NCBI RefSeq assembly: GCF_032884065.1
Contig: NW_027062961.1
Coordinates: 39,410 to 103,409 of the forward strand
DNA from: Artemia franciscana
Taxonomy: Eukaryota > Arthropoda > Branchiopoda > Anostraca > Artemiidae
DNA: 64,000 bases
Direction: 5' to 3'
In this document: positions 25,421 through 38,128 of the stretch, in pieces
Layout: each line of letters begins with the position of its first letter
How positions within the stretch are numbered: the stretch's first letter is position 1
Notes under the pieces: model-generated
The model's input: the letters and a program-made list of their open reading frames with translations, nothing else
The model's database searches: none
What the model was told of the DNA's origin: nothing
Translations under genes and position numbers: made by a program

Positions 25421-26041
25421 CTATCCCCAAATTTTTCGCAGTTTCGCAGTTGCATACCTCGCTTTGATTTAATCTTCCCCATGATTTCAGCTTTGTGTGC
25501 ACAACTTTACGGAAGGCTCCTGGCTATTTCTCATTTCTAGGTTTCTTCATTGCATTGAAATAATTTATGAAAATTTCACACTCTATTAACAAGCAGCTGA
25601 TTATACCAGCTTGTCATTTTGGTCTCTAGGGGGTATTATCGGCGATCTGAAACGATTCTTTGTGGCAACCGACTTGTAAAAATTTCAGGTAGCTGAAAAT
25701 ATTCTAGGGGACTGTTAGAAAACAGGAAAATACATCGAAAAATGGTTCCAATCATCTTACCGGTTATTGTCTTCTGCTCATGATAGTACCGATTTTGTTC
25801 CAAAAGCAATATCCTTTATAGAGTACACTTGTGAAAAAGACCTAGACATCTTCTAAGATTTCTAAGCAATTAGAGGAAATAGAGGAAAATCCTTTCAAAC
25901 ATTTTGCAGCATCTTCAAGAAGCTATGGCCTGATATTAAAAGCGGCATCTTCCGCCAATGAATTACTTGAGTACTTTTAAAATATAAATTTTCAATTTAA
26001 CATGGGATTTTGGAATTCCATCAGTTCACTTAATCACGGCC

Positions 26042-27919
26042 TTAAGAGAGGAAACCCGAATGCTCATGAAAATTATCGTTTAATAGTGCTTGCCCCTGCT
26101 TTAAGTAAGATAAAGGAGAAAATATTAGATACCAGGCTTTCCAGTTAGTTAAATAAAAATAATTTAATACATGAGGAACAAGGAGGTTTCAGGACGGGGT
26201 ATGGGACGACAGATAGTGTGTTTATTTTAAAGGCATTAATAGATAAATTTAGAAAGGGTATAACTTGTCTTTATGTGGGATTTCTGGATCTCCATAAGGC
26301 TTTTGATAGTGTCGACAGAGAGGTTGGCCTTCCCCATTCATTTGTTAGACTGATAATGAGCATGTATACTTGTCTGAGTGGAATTATACAAGTTGGTAAT
26401 TGGTTTTCGAAGCTCTTTGATATTAGGCGGGGAGTAAAACAGGGCAGCACCCTTTCACCTAAGTTGTTTAATATTTTTATTAATGATGTTGTTAACTTTC
26501 TAGAGAATAGATGGACTCCAAAAGTTAGCCTAGGGACTCAAAAACTATCTCTCTTATTATTTGCAGATGATATTGCTTTGGTGGCTAATAAACCGCAAGA
26601 TCTACAGACACTTTTGAATCTCATAGAAGAATATTTGTAGATAAAAAATTAAGGCTGAATACTGAAAGGAGCGAAGTTGTTATTTTAAAAAAAGGAGTGT
26701 TGGGGGAAATGAAAAATATACATTTAAATTTAATAATAAGGAACTATTTATAAGTAAAAGAAAAATTTTTTTAGGCTTTATCTTATTGGTAAATGGAAGC
26801 CTAAAGAGTCATTTTGATGAAATAATTAAGAGAGGTAGAGTGGCCATGTCAGCAATATTTAGAAACCCGACGATAAAGGGGATTAAAAACCTAAAAATGC
26901 ATAAAAGAATATTTAACACAAATATTTTACCCGTGATAGAATATGGAGCAGAGATATGGGATGGAGAAACGGTGCAGCAACTGGAGTCCCTTCAGCTCCA
27001 GTACTATAAAAGAGTGTTTGGTCTACATCAGACAACTCATTCACAGATTCTGAAAGGTGATATGGGCCTGTTTTCTTTAAAGCTACGTAGGTAATTTTAA
27101 TGCTTAGATTCTGGTAGATGTTGACTAAGAGTAATGAAGATAGACTAGTAAGAGCGGCATATGAACAGAAGTTGAAATGTGGTTTAAAAACCTCGCGGCC
27201 ATCCCAAATTAAATCATTACTAGAAAAAGTAGGAATGCCTTATTTATGGAATAATGATCTTTGTTCTAGTGATGTACCAACATATTTAGAAAGTCAGGTA
27301 CGATTTATGTTAGAGCGACAGGAAATTCAGCATTAGCAAGGGCTGGTTTTAGATTCTACAACCAACCCTACAACATTATAATCAGGCAAAACCTAGTTTT
27401 GGAGAGGAAGTTTATTTTTAATTTAATTTACCGGCTATGATTCTACGTCGTTGGATTCAGCTTAGGGCGAATTGTCTTCCAATCCAGAACATGAAAAAAA
27501 AGCTTTCGACAAAAATAAAATGATAGTTGGTCCTGATAGGCGGTATGTATGTCCCCTTTGTAAAGATGATGATGAAGACTTGGATCATTTTCTCCGGAAA
27601 TGCCCGATGCTCTTGGATTTACGGTAAATTTATTTGCATGGGATTAATTTGATGCTTCCAGGTATTGTACAAAATAGTAACCCAACCACAATATTTCGAG
27701 TGGGAGCGTATATAGATAAATCGTTAATAAGAAGAAAAAGTTTTATATGACTAATTTCTTTTGTTGTTAGATTAGGCACTTTTCGCGTTGAATACTGTTT
27801 TTTTTTTTGTGTGTGTTTGTAATTTGTACTGTTGTTAATTTCCTTGCTTGTTTGTTATTTATTTATATTTTTGTGTATATATGGCCCATGGGTTTTTGGA
27901 ATACACTTGTCTATCTATA
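26042..27919 (+). pseudogene. LINE reverse transcriptase, 3' part, with C-terminal zinc motif
   Basis: Continuation of the split LINE. Seen in order: NYRLIVLAPALSKI; an in-frame TAG near 26147; EEQGGFRTGYGTTDSVFILK; catalytic FLDLHKAFDSVDR; RRGVKQGSTLSPKLFNIFI; catalytic FADDIAL (about 26569-26590). After frame breaks near 26640-26790 there are IEYGAEIWDGETVQQL and, at about 27540-27625, a CPLC...HFLRKCP zinc-type motif. The end lies near 27919 at CACTTGTCTATCTATAG, a short tandem 3' tail. A polyprotein retrotransposon, now dead by several stops and frameshifts plus the transposon insertion. Confidence 0.88.
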
Positions 27920-29870
27920 GAGACCAACCATAGAAAAAGATACAAGAACACAAGGCGTTTGCCATCTCCCAAAAAAGCTAAGAAATTTTAGAAAAAGTTT
28001 AGTTCAGTAATATTAAAAAAAAACACGAACCTTCTTTGCTGAAATAGGCTATCTTGAAACCCGCAACCCCCTCCTTGTGCAGGCTTGTCTTTACCTAAAG
28101 ATGCATATGTGGGTTCTACGGTTGAAAATTATGAAAGCAAGTCTGCCTCTAAATCTTTCTAAAATAAGGGTTCACGAGTCAAATTATGAAAAGCCGCTGT
28201 ATCGCCCATCATGTCAGGATACAAAGCTAATTGCTTAATGAAACTCGCCCATTGAACAAGACAGGCGCCTTTGTTAAACTTGTAATGAACCCTGTAATTA
28301 CCTGGCAGTCTTTGTGGGAGCCTTCAACAATGATAGGAATCGGGAAAACTTTATGGCTTATCCATAAGGCGGAGACGGGCGCCAGATCACTTTCTAACCA
28401 CATTCGATCAGTGTCTTCTTGATGTCTTACTTAGTAGTATCTCCAAATTGTCGCCACCAAAATCAACATCAGTCATCTCGTCAGGATCTGAGATGTTCTT
28501 GTTCGAGGAAAATTTTGATTTAGTCTACAAGATAGCCTAGAAGAGAAGTTAGTTATATTTTTACAACTTCCTTGTTGAAAATCCACTAGCTCTGATGAGC
28601 GTTTTAAGCAAAATGGGGCTGAAATGTCAATACTCCACTTCTTTTGCACAACTTTATTCCATAGAAAGGCCTAAACACCATAAAAAAAACTCCTAGAGGT
28701 AACACACCTTAAAAAAGGAAACTAGAATAACCAATCATTATCACTATTAGGGAGGGGTCGATGTTTCCCCCCAGGAAAATAAGCTGACATTGAAAAATGG
28801 TGCCCATTCAAAGGGAACCAATCTTTGATAAACTTTGGTCAATCTTTGTGTTACAATGTCTATTCAAGAGCGTATCAAGAATTTTTGTTCGGGGGGATGA
28901 ACAGTTTACAAAAAAAAAAAAAATTAAAAACCAATCAACAACTTGCTTGTATGCATCTTTGTTACGTTTTCACGAGTCCGACAAAATTTCCAGAGGGAGG
29001 TTCAAACCCTGAAGCTTCCCCCTGGATATGGTCTTGTTCGTTTTATGTACAATCTTTATAGTTTCACCTTCAGAAACAAATCTTCGGCTCAAATGAGGCA
29101 CAGAGAAAATGCTTTTTGCCTCATATCTTTGCTCAGTTCTGACTTATAAAGTCATAAGGATTTGGCAACGAATTTTTTAAACTCTGAAAAACTTTGATGT
29201 GACTCGAAATCTGGCTGAGCCAACGGGAAGGGGCGTAGCACTTTTTATTTGGGGGAGGGCAAGAATTTTATTTGAGCACTACTGAAGAAAAGTTACCATT
29301 CACCGAAGAAGCTACTAGGTTAAATTCAAAGTATTACATATTATATAGTAACCAATAAACGGACATTATATAAACATAAAATTAAGTACTGGTGATCAAA
29401 TTTTTACTAAGATTATCAGCAGTGAGTTGCTGCAGATGACAGTAGTACATTTTTAAAAAGCTTTTGCGTGGGCTAAGGTGAATTTCATATTCATTCAGCT
29501 TTTATCAGCAGGCTTCACCAATAATATTGTAGAACTTATCCCCCCTCCACTTCCCCAGCCTCTCATCCCAGCACAGGACGCTCTATCTTACAGCTGAACC
29601 AAGCACCATTCTAACAGCCCCATGCATTGTGCTATTCAGTTGCACGCAATTTTCAACCGATTTTGACTGTGTAAGATTAAATTTGTTATGCTAAACTTTT
29701 ACTATGCGTGATTCATTGAAATATTATTTATGACTTTTTATCAAATTGATTTGATAATGGATTCGCTGCTTTATATTAATAAACAGCATTGAAGTTAGTG
29801 GGCCACATAGAGCAAAATCAAAATTAAAGGATAATACCAAGTTTAAAATTTTATTGCAACACAAATCTTA
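27920..29870. other. No gene recognised
   Basis: AT-rich DNA with short open frames only. No conserved motif, splice-linked exon or PAL copy found. Confidence 0.45.
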
Positions 29871-29874
29871 TAAT

Positions 29875-30510
29875 ATTTCAAAATTAGACGAATGCACATA
29901 TAAAGATAAACCTATAATGCCCACAGACTTGTTATGAAAATTGTAGTCGTCTGTGTTTTCTCTTTCAATTGCGAACAGTGCAAGTGAATATAATCTTTCT
30001 TGCCCCATGGTGATGCGGTAGTACATCTTCAACCATCAAAGGTAAGAAAAAGGTCTTTCACGCGACGCAGAATTCGTAGGAATAGTGAAGTACTGTTTAG
30101 ATAGATCAAATATCAGAGGAAACCCCGAACATTTTCCAGCCAAAACAGATGCTCTTTCTAAAATGTTTTTGTTTCTAATATCCATAACTCCGTAAAAACG
30201 CTGTAGCTGAAACATGCAGCGTTGAAAATCGGGCTTATAGGATTTACACGAAAAGCTTACACTGTCTTTGTTCATTTCGTTTGCACCTAGCATTATGCTT
30301 AAGTTGTTCATAAAGTCCAACTGTTGTCTTCTTGCCTACTTTCAATCTCTGCAATGAGAACATTAATAACAGGACGCATCACTGTATTTTTGAAAAACTC
30401 TCACACTGTCTCATATGGAACTATTGTACCCCCACCTAAATTCACTGGAACTTTACGTTTCTGGGGCAATTCAGGACCTCTAAAGCCACATTTGTTAGCT
30501 AACTGTGAAC
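29875..30510 (-). pseudogene. hAT transposase C-terminal remnant
   Basis: Minus-strand remnant of a hAT (ZMYM1/ZBED-like) transposase. Upstream block (about 30510-30400): GFRGPELPQKRKVPVNLGGG. Then at about 30110-30040, FPLIFDLSKQYFTIP and TNSASRERPFSYL, the dimerisation-domain signature. After one in-frame TGA (about 30036) comes WLKMYYRITMGQERLYSLAL, the usual end of this transposase class. Stops and at least one frame change make it inactive. No terminal inverted repeats or 8-bp duplications identified. Confidence 0.75.
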
Positions 30511-30829
30511 TGTGAAGGCAATCATAAAGTGCCATATAAGACTCACAATGTGTACTTTTGTTTAAAAAAAACTTACTTTTCTTTTATAATATTTATCTTT
30601 AATATCTCAAATATTTAGTGTCTTTTTTATTTAATTTCACGGGTCGAAACAAGAATGACGCGTGGCAAAATACATGGGAAATATATAACTTGGTGGTTAT
30701 ATAAACTATAGTTGAGCTATATAAATTATAGTGGAGCTACAGTCAAAATATATTAATTCCAACTATTCTACATTTTATGAAGTAGGTCTAAGGATGTTTT
30801 TTTTTTAACATATTTCCTTCTCAACCGCT

Positions 30830-30975
30830 TTTATTCTATACTTATAAAAATTTAAAGAGAAGGGCTTTTTTTTCTTTTTTTCCATGAAAATACCAAATGA
30901 AAATTTATTTTTGAAATCAAGGGATGGGAAAAATCCAAGAGGTGAATACCCCCTCCCCCGTGATTGGCGCCACCA
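30830..30975 (+). repeat. Diverged dispersed repeat, copy C
   Basis: T-rich core, CATGAAAATACCAAATGAAAAT, AATCAAGGGATGGGAAAAA and a CCCCCGTGATTGGCGCCACCA edge, similar to the blocks at 6745 and 11845. Confidence 0.35.
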
Positions 30976-32555
30976 GAACTAGTTTCAATAGAAACAAAAG
31001 CGTAATGCCATTCAATACTCGGGATTTTAGGTTCTCAGATCTCTGTAGGTCTGAGTTCCTTCGGCACTGCTCTATGGGATAGCCTAGACCAAGTATCAAA
31101 TAATTGCTTAATCTAATTTAAAACGCAACATTAACATACCATAATCTAATTCAGATATTGAACACAGTCGAACTTATTTGTCACTATAATGTATTTCAAG
31201 CACTAGACCTGCCACAAAGAGTAAAATTTTCCCTGGTTGATGTTATGCTGAGCTTGTAAAAGACGTAGTTGACATATTTCCTTGATGATAAGACTTCAAA
31301 GGCGGTATATTTGTATAAATATTGATGAAGAAGTGCAATTGACCACTATTTTGCGTTTTTTACATTAAAAACGAGCTGAGATTAACTATAAAAATTATCT
31401 GGTCGAAGTAAAGAGCAAATATGAAGCTTAAAACGAGCAACACTTTTTAAGTTACTTAATGAATTATTTTTCTTCCAATTATTGGGTGTGGCAAATACCC
31501 CCTTACCCCCCCCCCCCCAACAAAGCTACAACCTACAGGAATTGTGTTTTCAAATATTTGTGTCAAAGAAAATGAAACTAAATATCAGAGAATGAGGTAA
31601 AAGGAGTTTCGCCAACATTTAGAGACATGTCTTTTATGCAATCTTCTTGGCTGTTAGCCCTAGGAACAAGATAAGAGCAGAGATAATAGCGTGGACTTTT
31701 CTTCCTACAGGATGTTTTATGTCCTAGATTCATTTCTGAAAGTAGGAATTACCTTGCTCAGCTACTTTCTAAAGTAGCGAAAACCCTTCACCTAGAACGT
31801 CACCAAAAATGCATCAAACAGGGAAATGAGACATGCTCCTCAGTGTAAAGTTTCCTGGCAAAACTCCTGATAACAATCATTGGCGGTTTTAGGCCTGGAC
31901 CGGGGGCTGTCCCCTGTTTTTCTGGAGTTCTTTTTATTTTACATGTTTATACTTCTATCAAGGTACCTCCCCCAGACTATGAAGCCTAAAACCTCTACTG
32001 ATAAGAATGCAGTTATAAAGTATTTTAGCCCTCAAATAAAATATTACACTTGCAAGAAACATGCTGGCAAAGAGGGCACAATTTGTTTCTGAAAAATAGT
32101 GTGCCGTTAGTGCAAAGAAACGGGCGGTTACCGTGGATAAGAATTATTTTATTTGAGCAGAATATCCTAGGTACTTTTTTTTGCGAATATCCTAGGTACT
32201 TTTTGTCAATTTTCTGATAAATCAAGTTTTTATAAAGAACAATACTTAAAATACATAATGCAAGTTGGCAGAAGAGATAGATATTTGTATTTATATTTAT
32301 TTTAATAATTATTTATTTTAAACTGTTTCAAAACCACTTAAAAGTGAAGCGTAGAATGGAGACTTTCACCCGACACTTTCGGTCCTGATTCTTTTTATAT
32401 CTTGCCCAGAAAGATATAACAAAACACTGAACGGGAATAAGATTAGTGGCGCACCAACAGGCACAAACAGCTTTTCAGAATTGTATGTCTAATATACACT
32501 AGAAGTTTTTTTTTCTATTGTTTCCAATTTTCCTTCCCCCCCAAGCTCAAATACT
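30976..32555. other. No gene recognised
   Basis: AT-rich intergenic DNA with a C homopolymer near 31507-31520. An imperfect direct repeat AATATCCTAGGTACTTTTT lies at 32161-32204. Nothing coding seen. Confidence 0.45.
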
Positions 32556-33377
32556 ATTAAATAAAAAAAAAGTTTTTTTTGAAGATAAGGAGCGTCATTA
32601 TAACATAAACCGAACAGAAAATTTTCCGTATATGAAAGGGCTATGCCCTCCTCAACGTCCCGCTCTTTACGCTAGAGTTTGACTCTTTCTCACAGCTCTA
32701 CTTTTTGAAACAATAAGAAACTGTTCTAATTTCTGTTCGTGTTAAGTTTTAATATCGCTCCTTACTTTCAGTTAAAAAGCTTTTTTTTTTAATTTAATTT
32801 CTAAACGTTTTTAAATTAATGCATATTTTGATTTTAGCTCACTGTACATGAATAATTAAAACGATTTTTGCATATTAATTTTTTTTTTTTTTTTGGCTAA
32901 ATGGCTTTCTCAAAGTTTCGATCTGACGATTTTGAGAAAAAGGGGTAGGAGAGGGGGCTTAGGTGCTCTTCCATTTTTTGCTTACTTAAAAAAGTCACTA
33001 GAACTTTAATTTTATGTACGAACGTTTTTATTTGTAATAAATATGCGTATCTTACGAATTGACTTATGCAACAAACTTCTATATTCGTACATTTTTATTA
33101 CGTGTATGAAGGGGTTCGCCCCCTTTTCAATACCTCGCTCTTTACACTAAAAATCAAATTTATTTTAATTCTTTAGGAATAACCCTTGAATCAAAAAGGC
33201 CGCTTAATTGGAATAAATTACTAAAATAGCTCTTTCGAAATTACTAAAAACACTTTAGCGTAAAGAGAAAGGTAATGAGGAGGGGATGAACCCGATTATA
33301 TACGTAATAATTTCTGTTCATTTTAAGTTTTAATGTTGCTTCTCACTTTCAGTTGATAAAACTTGCTCTTTTTATTT
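32556..33377 (+). mobile_element. PAL repeat copy 4, left part only
   Basis: Begins with ATTAAATAAAAAAAAAG and follows the PAL order through the second internal module (TTTAGCGTAAAGAG...GTTTTAATGTTGC). The right palindrome arm is mostly deleted (junction near 32712) and the copy stops where a LINE fragment begins at about 33378. Confidence 0.75.
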
Positions 33378-33878
33378 GTAGGACCAAGATGCGCATATAC
33401 AATACTTCGGTGGGATCCGTGCTTCTCTACGGAGCCGAAACCTGGCCAGCCACTCGGTCTGTGCTTAGTACCGTGAATATAGCCCAAACAAAACATCTTC
33501 ACCGCATTGAAGGACTACGCTGGCATGATTTTGTTAGCAACGAGAATCTCTTGGCGTTAACTGTTCAAACGCCCTTCTCTGTCCATCTCACCCAACGAAC
33601 ACTACGCTGGTACGGACATCTCCTTCGCATGCCCCCCGACACTCCCGCACGAACGATTTTTGACTTTGATCCCGTGCTGCACGGTGGGAAACGCCCAAGA
33701 GGTCGTCCCCCAACCAGATGAAAGGACACGACAGGTGCCTTCTTAGCCATGGCAAATATTCAGGAGAACGTCCACACCCTTGCAAGAGACCGGTCTAAAT
33801 GGAGGTCCATGTAGCATCACTCTCGACGCCGGAAGCACTTCGGCAGGAGCAGTAAGTCAAGTAAATCAAATAAATCAA
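33378..33878 (+). pseudogene. LINE (CR1/RTE-like) C-terminal fragment
   Basis: C-terminal tail of a non-LTR retrotransposon polyprotein: VGSVLLYGAETWPATRSV, RTLRWYGHLLRMPPDTPAR, HGGKRPRGRPPTR. A TGA stands at 33719-33721 where relatives usually have Trp, after which KDTTGAFLAMANIQENVH continues in the same frame. It ends in AGTAAATCAAATAAATCAAC, a short tandem tail typical of a LINE 3' end. 5' truncated, dead copy. It is wedged between PAL copy 4 and an inverted PAL fragment. Confidence 0.8.
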
Positions 33879-34245
33879 CTAGGCCCCCTCCCGCGCTCAT
33901 TTTTCCCAAAATCACCAGATCAAAATTTTGAGATAACCATTTTGTTCAACATAGTCGAAAAATCTAATGAATATGAGGACGACTTGATCCCCCACAGAAC
34001 CTGGGGGAAGGGCTGCAAATTATGAACTTTGCCCATTGTTTACATATAGTATTGGTTATTGGGAGGTATACAGACGTTTTCAGGGCGGATTTTTTCTGGT
34101 GGTGGGGGGGGGTCGAGTGAGGGGGTTTACGTGGGAGGAGCTTTCCATGGAGGAATTTAGTATGGGCGAAGACAATTTCCATGAAGGGGGCACAGGAGCT
34201 CGCAGCATTATTTAACAAAAAAAACAATGAACAAGTTCTTTTCAT
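33879..34245 (-). mobile_element. PAL repeat fragment (inverted)
   Basis: Matches the central-right part of PAL in minus orientation, from AGGCCCCCTCCCGCGCTCAT to the AACAATGAACAAG edge. No palindrome or terminal hairpin. Directly follows the LINE 3' tail. Confidence 0.65.
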
Positions 34246-34565
34246 TACAGTACATTAGCGCTGCCTAAATAAAAAGTGACATGGTTCCAATGTATTGATT
34301 TTTTTATTATCTTTTTGTCCAGGCCCCTTCATGTGAAAGGAGTTGTAGAAACTTTAGAGAGGGACTCATTCGATTAAAATTGAAAGGTCCGTGTACTGTT
34401 TAAGAGTGAAAAGTGGTTGGAGGGCAGCCATCTCCACTCCACACCATTTTTAGTGTGCCCCTGGGCCAAGATCTGTAAATTGCACAAAATAGCCATTGTT
34501 TGCATATAGGTTTTATCATTACGAAATTGGGTTATGTTTGACCCTGGATGTCCAAAAAGGCTAAA

Positions 34566-34688
<123 letters not shown>

Positions 34689-35504
34689 GCCTATATAATG
34701 TATCGTCAAAAAGGTTGCATTTGCAACGAACGGCTGAGGATATAAAAATCAGAAGCTAAAAATGCATATTTTTAAACAAATAGGCTAAACAGTTTAAACA
34801 AAACGTAATTAGATATAATGATCTAATTTTAATTATATATAATGACCGATTTTTCGTTAGTATTCAAGGTGGTAACAGGGTGGGGGTCAGGATGGCTTTA
34901 GGTAAAGAGACCATAAAATTAAGCAGATTTTTGATCATTTATTTGAATGCCAAAATTCTCCTTTCAGCCAAAATTCTACAGTAAAACTATTGCTAAAATT
35001 TGTCGCAAAATAGTGTCCAAAATACAAACAGTAAGCCAACATCTTAAGTCTTACGCAGAATTACGAACAAAACTTTAGAAATATTCCTTCTATTAACTAA
35101 CAACAAAATAAAATCAATTAAAACTAATATAAATTAATTTAGATTAATATTGATTAATTTAGATTAGTATTTAGCTAATAATAATGTGAATTATAAACTA
35201 ATGTAGATTAATATATAATTTAAATTAATATAATTTAATATTTCTCTAAGAAATAAGGTTTTCAAAGAAAGGGAAAGAGCTATATTAAACCAAAGACGAG
35301 CAGAAATAAAGTCAAATAATAATTCGTACTTGATGATCTGAAATTACTATAAATCAGTAAATTAGAGTAATAACGATCGAAGTAACAGAAATTAAAACAA
35401 ACAGGGGTTCGAAATAGCACCCCCTAACCCTTTTAAAGGCCAGAGTGTTATTTGCGCGTTACTGAAAAAAAAAGTATTTTAAACTTTTTTTTCTTTTATA
35501 GCAT

Positions 35505-36849
35505 TAATAAGGAGCGACGCAGCTCAATAGAAACAGAAACTCTTAAAAACAGAATTCTAATATCAATACATACAATATCAAAAGAATCAGATCATTATTC
35601 AAAAAATATTAAGGTTTATTAAGTTTAGTGCTACCCATCAAAGGCTACGAGCCTGAGAAAATTTATCAAATTTTCAAAAAGGGGGAAACAACCCTTAAAA
35701 ATCCAAGAATATGAACGGAAATTGCACCATCAGATTCAAAGCATCATGGAACCTTATTGTAGAAGTTTCAACCTCCAATCTGTAAAATCATTACATTTTC
35801 ATTTTTTTCCAGAAGAAAGATCACGGATGCGTGTTTATTTTATTTTTGTTTGTTTTGGTTTCCCCAAGAAATATCTTATCGACCCAATGGTCCTTGAATG
35901 TTGGGAGATGGCTCATTCGAACAGAAATTAAAAGTTATAGTGCCCTTTTTAAGTGACCAAAAAGACTTTAGCAAAACTATTCCTCCTCCCCCGCCCCTTT
36001 TTTCCCAAATTCGTCCGATCAAAATTGGAGATAGTCATTTTGTTCATCACATTTGAAAGAACCAATAAGTATGCCTTTAAACATAACATTATCTCCCCCC
36101 AGGCCCCAGGGGAAAGGTCCTTAAGTTATAAAATGTGTATATTGCTGAAGCATAGTATTTGTTATTGGGAAATATACATACATTTTCGGGTTTTCCTGCT
36201 GGGGAGTTTTTCCAAGGCGGAATTTTCCATGGGGAGGGAAGTTTTCAGGGGGTGAACTCTTCAGGGAAAAATTTACATTGAAAAAATTTACCATAATTCC
36301 TATACAAAATTATATTATATATATGTCTTGCTTTCTCTTTTCCGTCTCAATTTTATGCGCGGATATTTTGAGGGTAATTCTCCGGGATAAATTTTCGTTG
36401 GGATTGAATAGTCTAAAGGATAATTTCGTGGGAAGAGGTATTTCTTCATGTAGGTTTAGCCATATTTCCTGGCACTATTTAAAAACTATCAGAAATTAAA
36501 TAAGAAAACAAGTTTTTTCAACTGAAAGCAAGGAGCAACGTCAAATCTTAAAACAAACAGAAATTACCACGTATATGAAGGGGGTTGTTCTCTCCTCAAC
36601 ATATCACTCTTTAGGCTAAAGTTTAATTGTCCCAATTCTTCAAGAGAGACTCTTGAAACACAAGGATCGTTTAATTAGAACAATAAGAAACTTTTTTAAA
36701 AGTACTAAAAAATGTTAGCGTAAAAAGCGAGGTGTTGAGGAGAGAGAAGCCCCCTGCATTTACGTGGTAATTTCTGGTCGTTTAAAGTTTTAATATTGCT
36801 CCTTACTTTCAGTTGAAAAAACTTGCCTTGTTTTTTTTTTTATTTAATA
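35505..36849 (-). mobile_element. PAL repeat copy 5 (diverged)
   Basis: Minus-orientation copy. It starts at TAAGGAGCGACGCAGCTCAATAG without the terminal hairpin and ends at ACTTGCCTTGTTTTTTT...ATTTAATA. The palindrome (arms about 36495-36620 and 36712-36845) is still recognisable, with matched CTCTCCTCAACA / TGTTGAGGAGAG. The spacer is unlike that of young copies and resembles the copy 2 subfamily. Confidence 0.75.
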
Positions 36850-37629
36850 ACTTTAATAGACCCGGAATCGTCACTATGTATTAAATAGTCAGTCTACTTT
36901 CATTAGCTCTTTTCAATAATCATGCTTATTATCGTTATTTCCTTTCTTTTTTGTGATTGGTGTTGATGTTTTGACAAGTAAAAACTACATTGTTCAGAAT
37001 AAAAATTGTTTTCAGTAAAGTGTGAATGATACTCTGGCCTTTATAAGGTTTATGAGGCGTTAGTCCTACTTCTGTGTATGGTAATACATGTTCATTTTTG
37101 TGTCATTTCTCTAAGTTATTCGTTGTTATTTCCTTACGTTTTGGGTCTAATTTATCAACTGATAGTGATTTCTGTTCATTTCAAGTTTGAGTAATTATTT
37201 TACTTTTCTTTGGAAAACTTCCTTTTTCAGAAAACTTTTTTTTTTAATTAATATAAAACAAATACAGTGCTTGTCGTGATATTTTGTATTATGAATGTAT
37301 CATTTCACTAAGAAAGGGAAGTAAATTAACCAGTGAATGGTAAATATATCTTCGATTTGATGTTCCAAAGGAGCCCCCGAATCAATAGTCACCAAAGCAT
37401 GAAAAAGCTTCTAATAAAATCAATTGATCCCTCAGGAAGTTAGTTATTGCATTTCACTCCATTCCACGACTATTTCCTATCAAACTCAGTGAAGTATTTC
37501 AGGAATTCGGGATATTACAGGTGGTTACAACCTGTTTGGAAACATAGACGAGTGAGCACGCGAATTGAAAGGCAAGAAATTTGAAACTATCAGACATTTA
37601 AGTAAGACCTCAAACTCTTTCCGTTTTCA

Positions 37630-38128
37630 GGTCCCTTTATGGCATGTTGATGAAAGAATAGAAATTTGCATTATTTGTTGACAGCATGTGCTGCGTAAAA
37701 AATATAGCACTAACAGCTGCAATTTCTGGGGTTAATTCTGTCGAGGGTTCCTTCAGTGACAGTGAGGCTCTGGTGAGCTTGGGGATAGACGATCAGTAAA
37801 CTAATTTTTGGTAGGAGTCTAACTAAGATAAAATAAAGATTTTGTACGAGTTCATCCTTGTACGCTTGTACGTTTTGTATGCACTTAAACGTACTTGTCC
37901 GAATTTGTTCGTTTTCAAGTCCGTTTATGGTATCTTATACTGAAAGAGTAGAAATTTACATCATTTCTTGAGAGCCCCTATTGTGCATAAAAATTCAACA
38001 CTAACAGCTAAAATTTCCAAGGTTAATTCTTTCGAGGGCTCCTTTACTGACAGTGAAGCTCTATTGAGGCTTAGTGACAGACAATAAATAAAGTAATCTT
38101 TGGAAGGGGTCTGACTAAGATAAATTAT
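37630..38128 (+). repeat. Old tandem duplication, two units of ~205 bp
   Basis: Unit 1 (37630-37835) and unit 2 (37918-38128) share GTCC.TTTATGG, CACTAACAGCT, GGTTAATTCT.TCGAGGG.TCCTT and GTCT.ACTAAGATAAA in the same order, with many differences. No coding potential seen. Confidence 0.75.

Larger units (their letters stand above)
22836..26041. mobile_element. TTAA-type DNA transposon with 19-bp terminal inverted repeats
   Basis: Ends are GGCCGTGATTAAGTGAACT (22836-22854) and its exact reverse complement (26023-26041), flanked by TTAA on both sides (22832-22835 and 26042-26045). Removing the element and one TTAA rejoins the LINE reverse transcriptase frame exactly (PLFK then RGNP). This proves the insertion and its boundaries. 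TTAA duplications are typical of piggyBac and Kolobok elements. The GG start rather than CCC favours a Kolobok-like element, from memory of these families. Inside are a PAL copy (23291-24983) and a broken YqaJ-type nuclease. No transposase recognised. Length 3,206 bp. Confidence 0.85.

Noticed and set aside
22836..26041. Calling the TTAA element piggyBac
   Set aside because: The target site fits, but the ends start GGCC rather than the CCC/CCT typical of piggyBac, and no piggyBac transposase motif was seen.
28797..29149. Overlapping 60-80 codon frames
   Set aside because: Three overlapping frames open by chance; no conserved motif or splice context.
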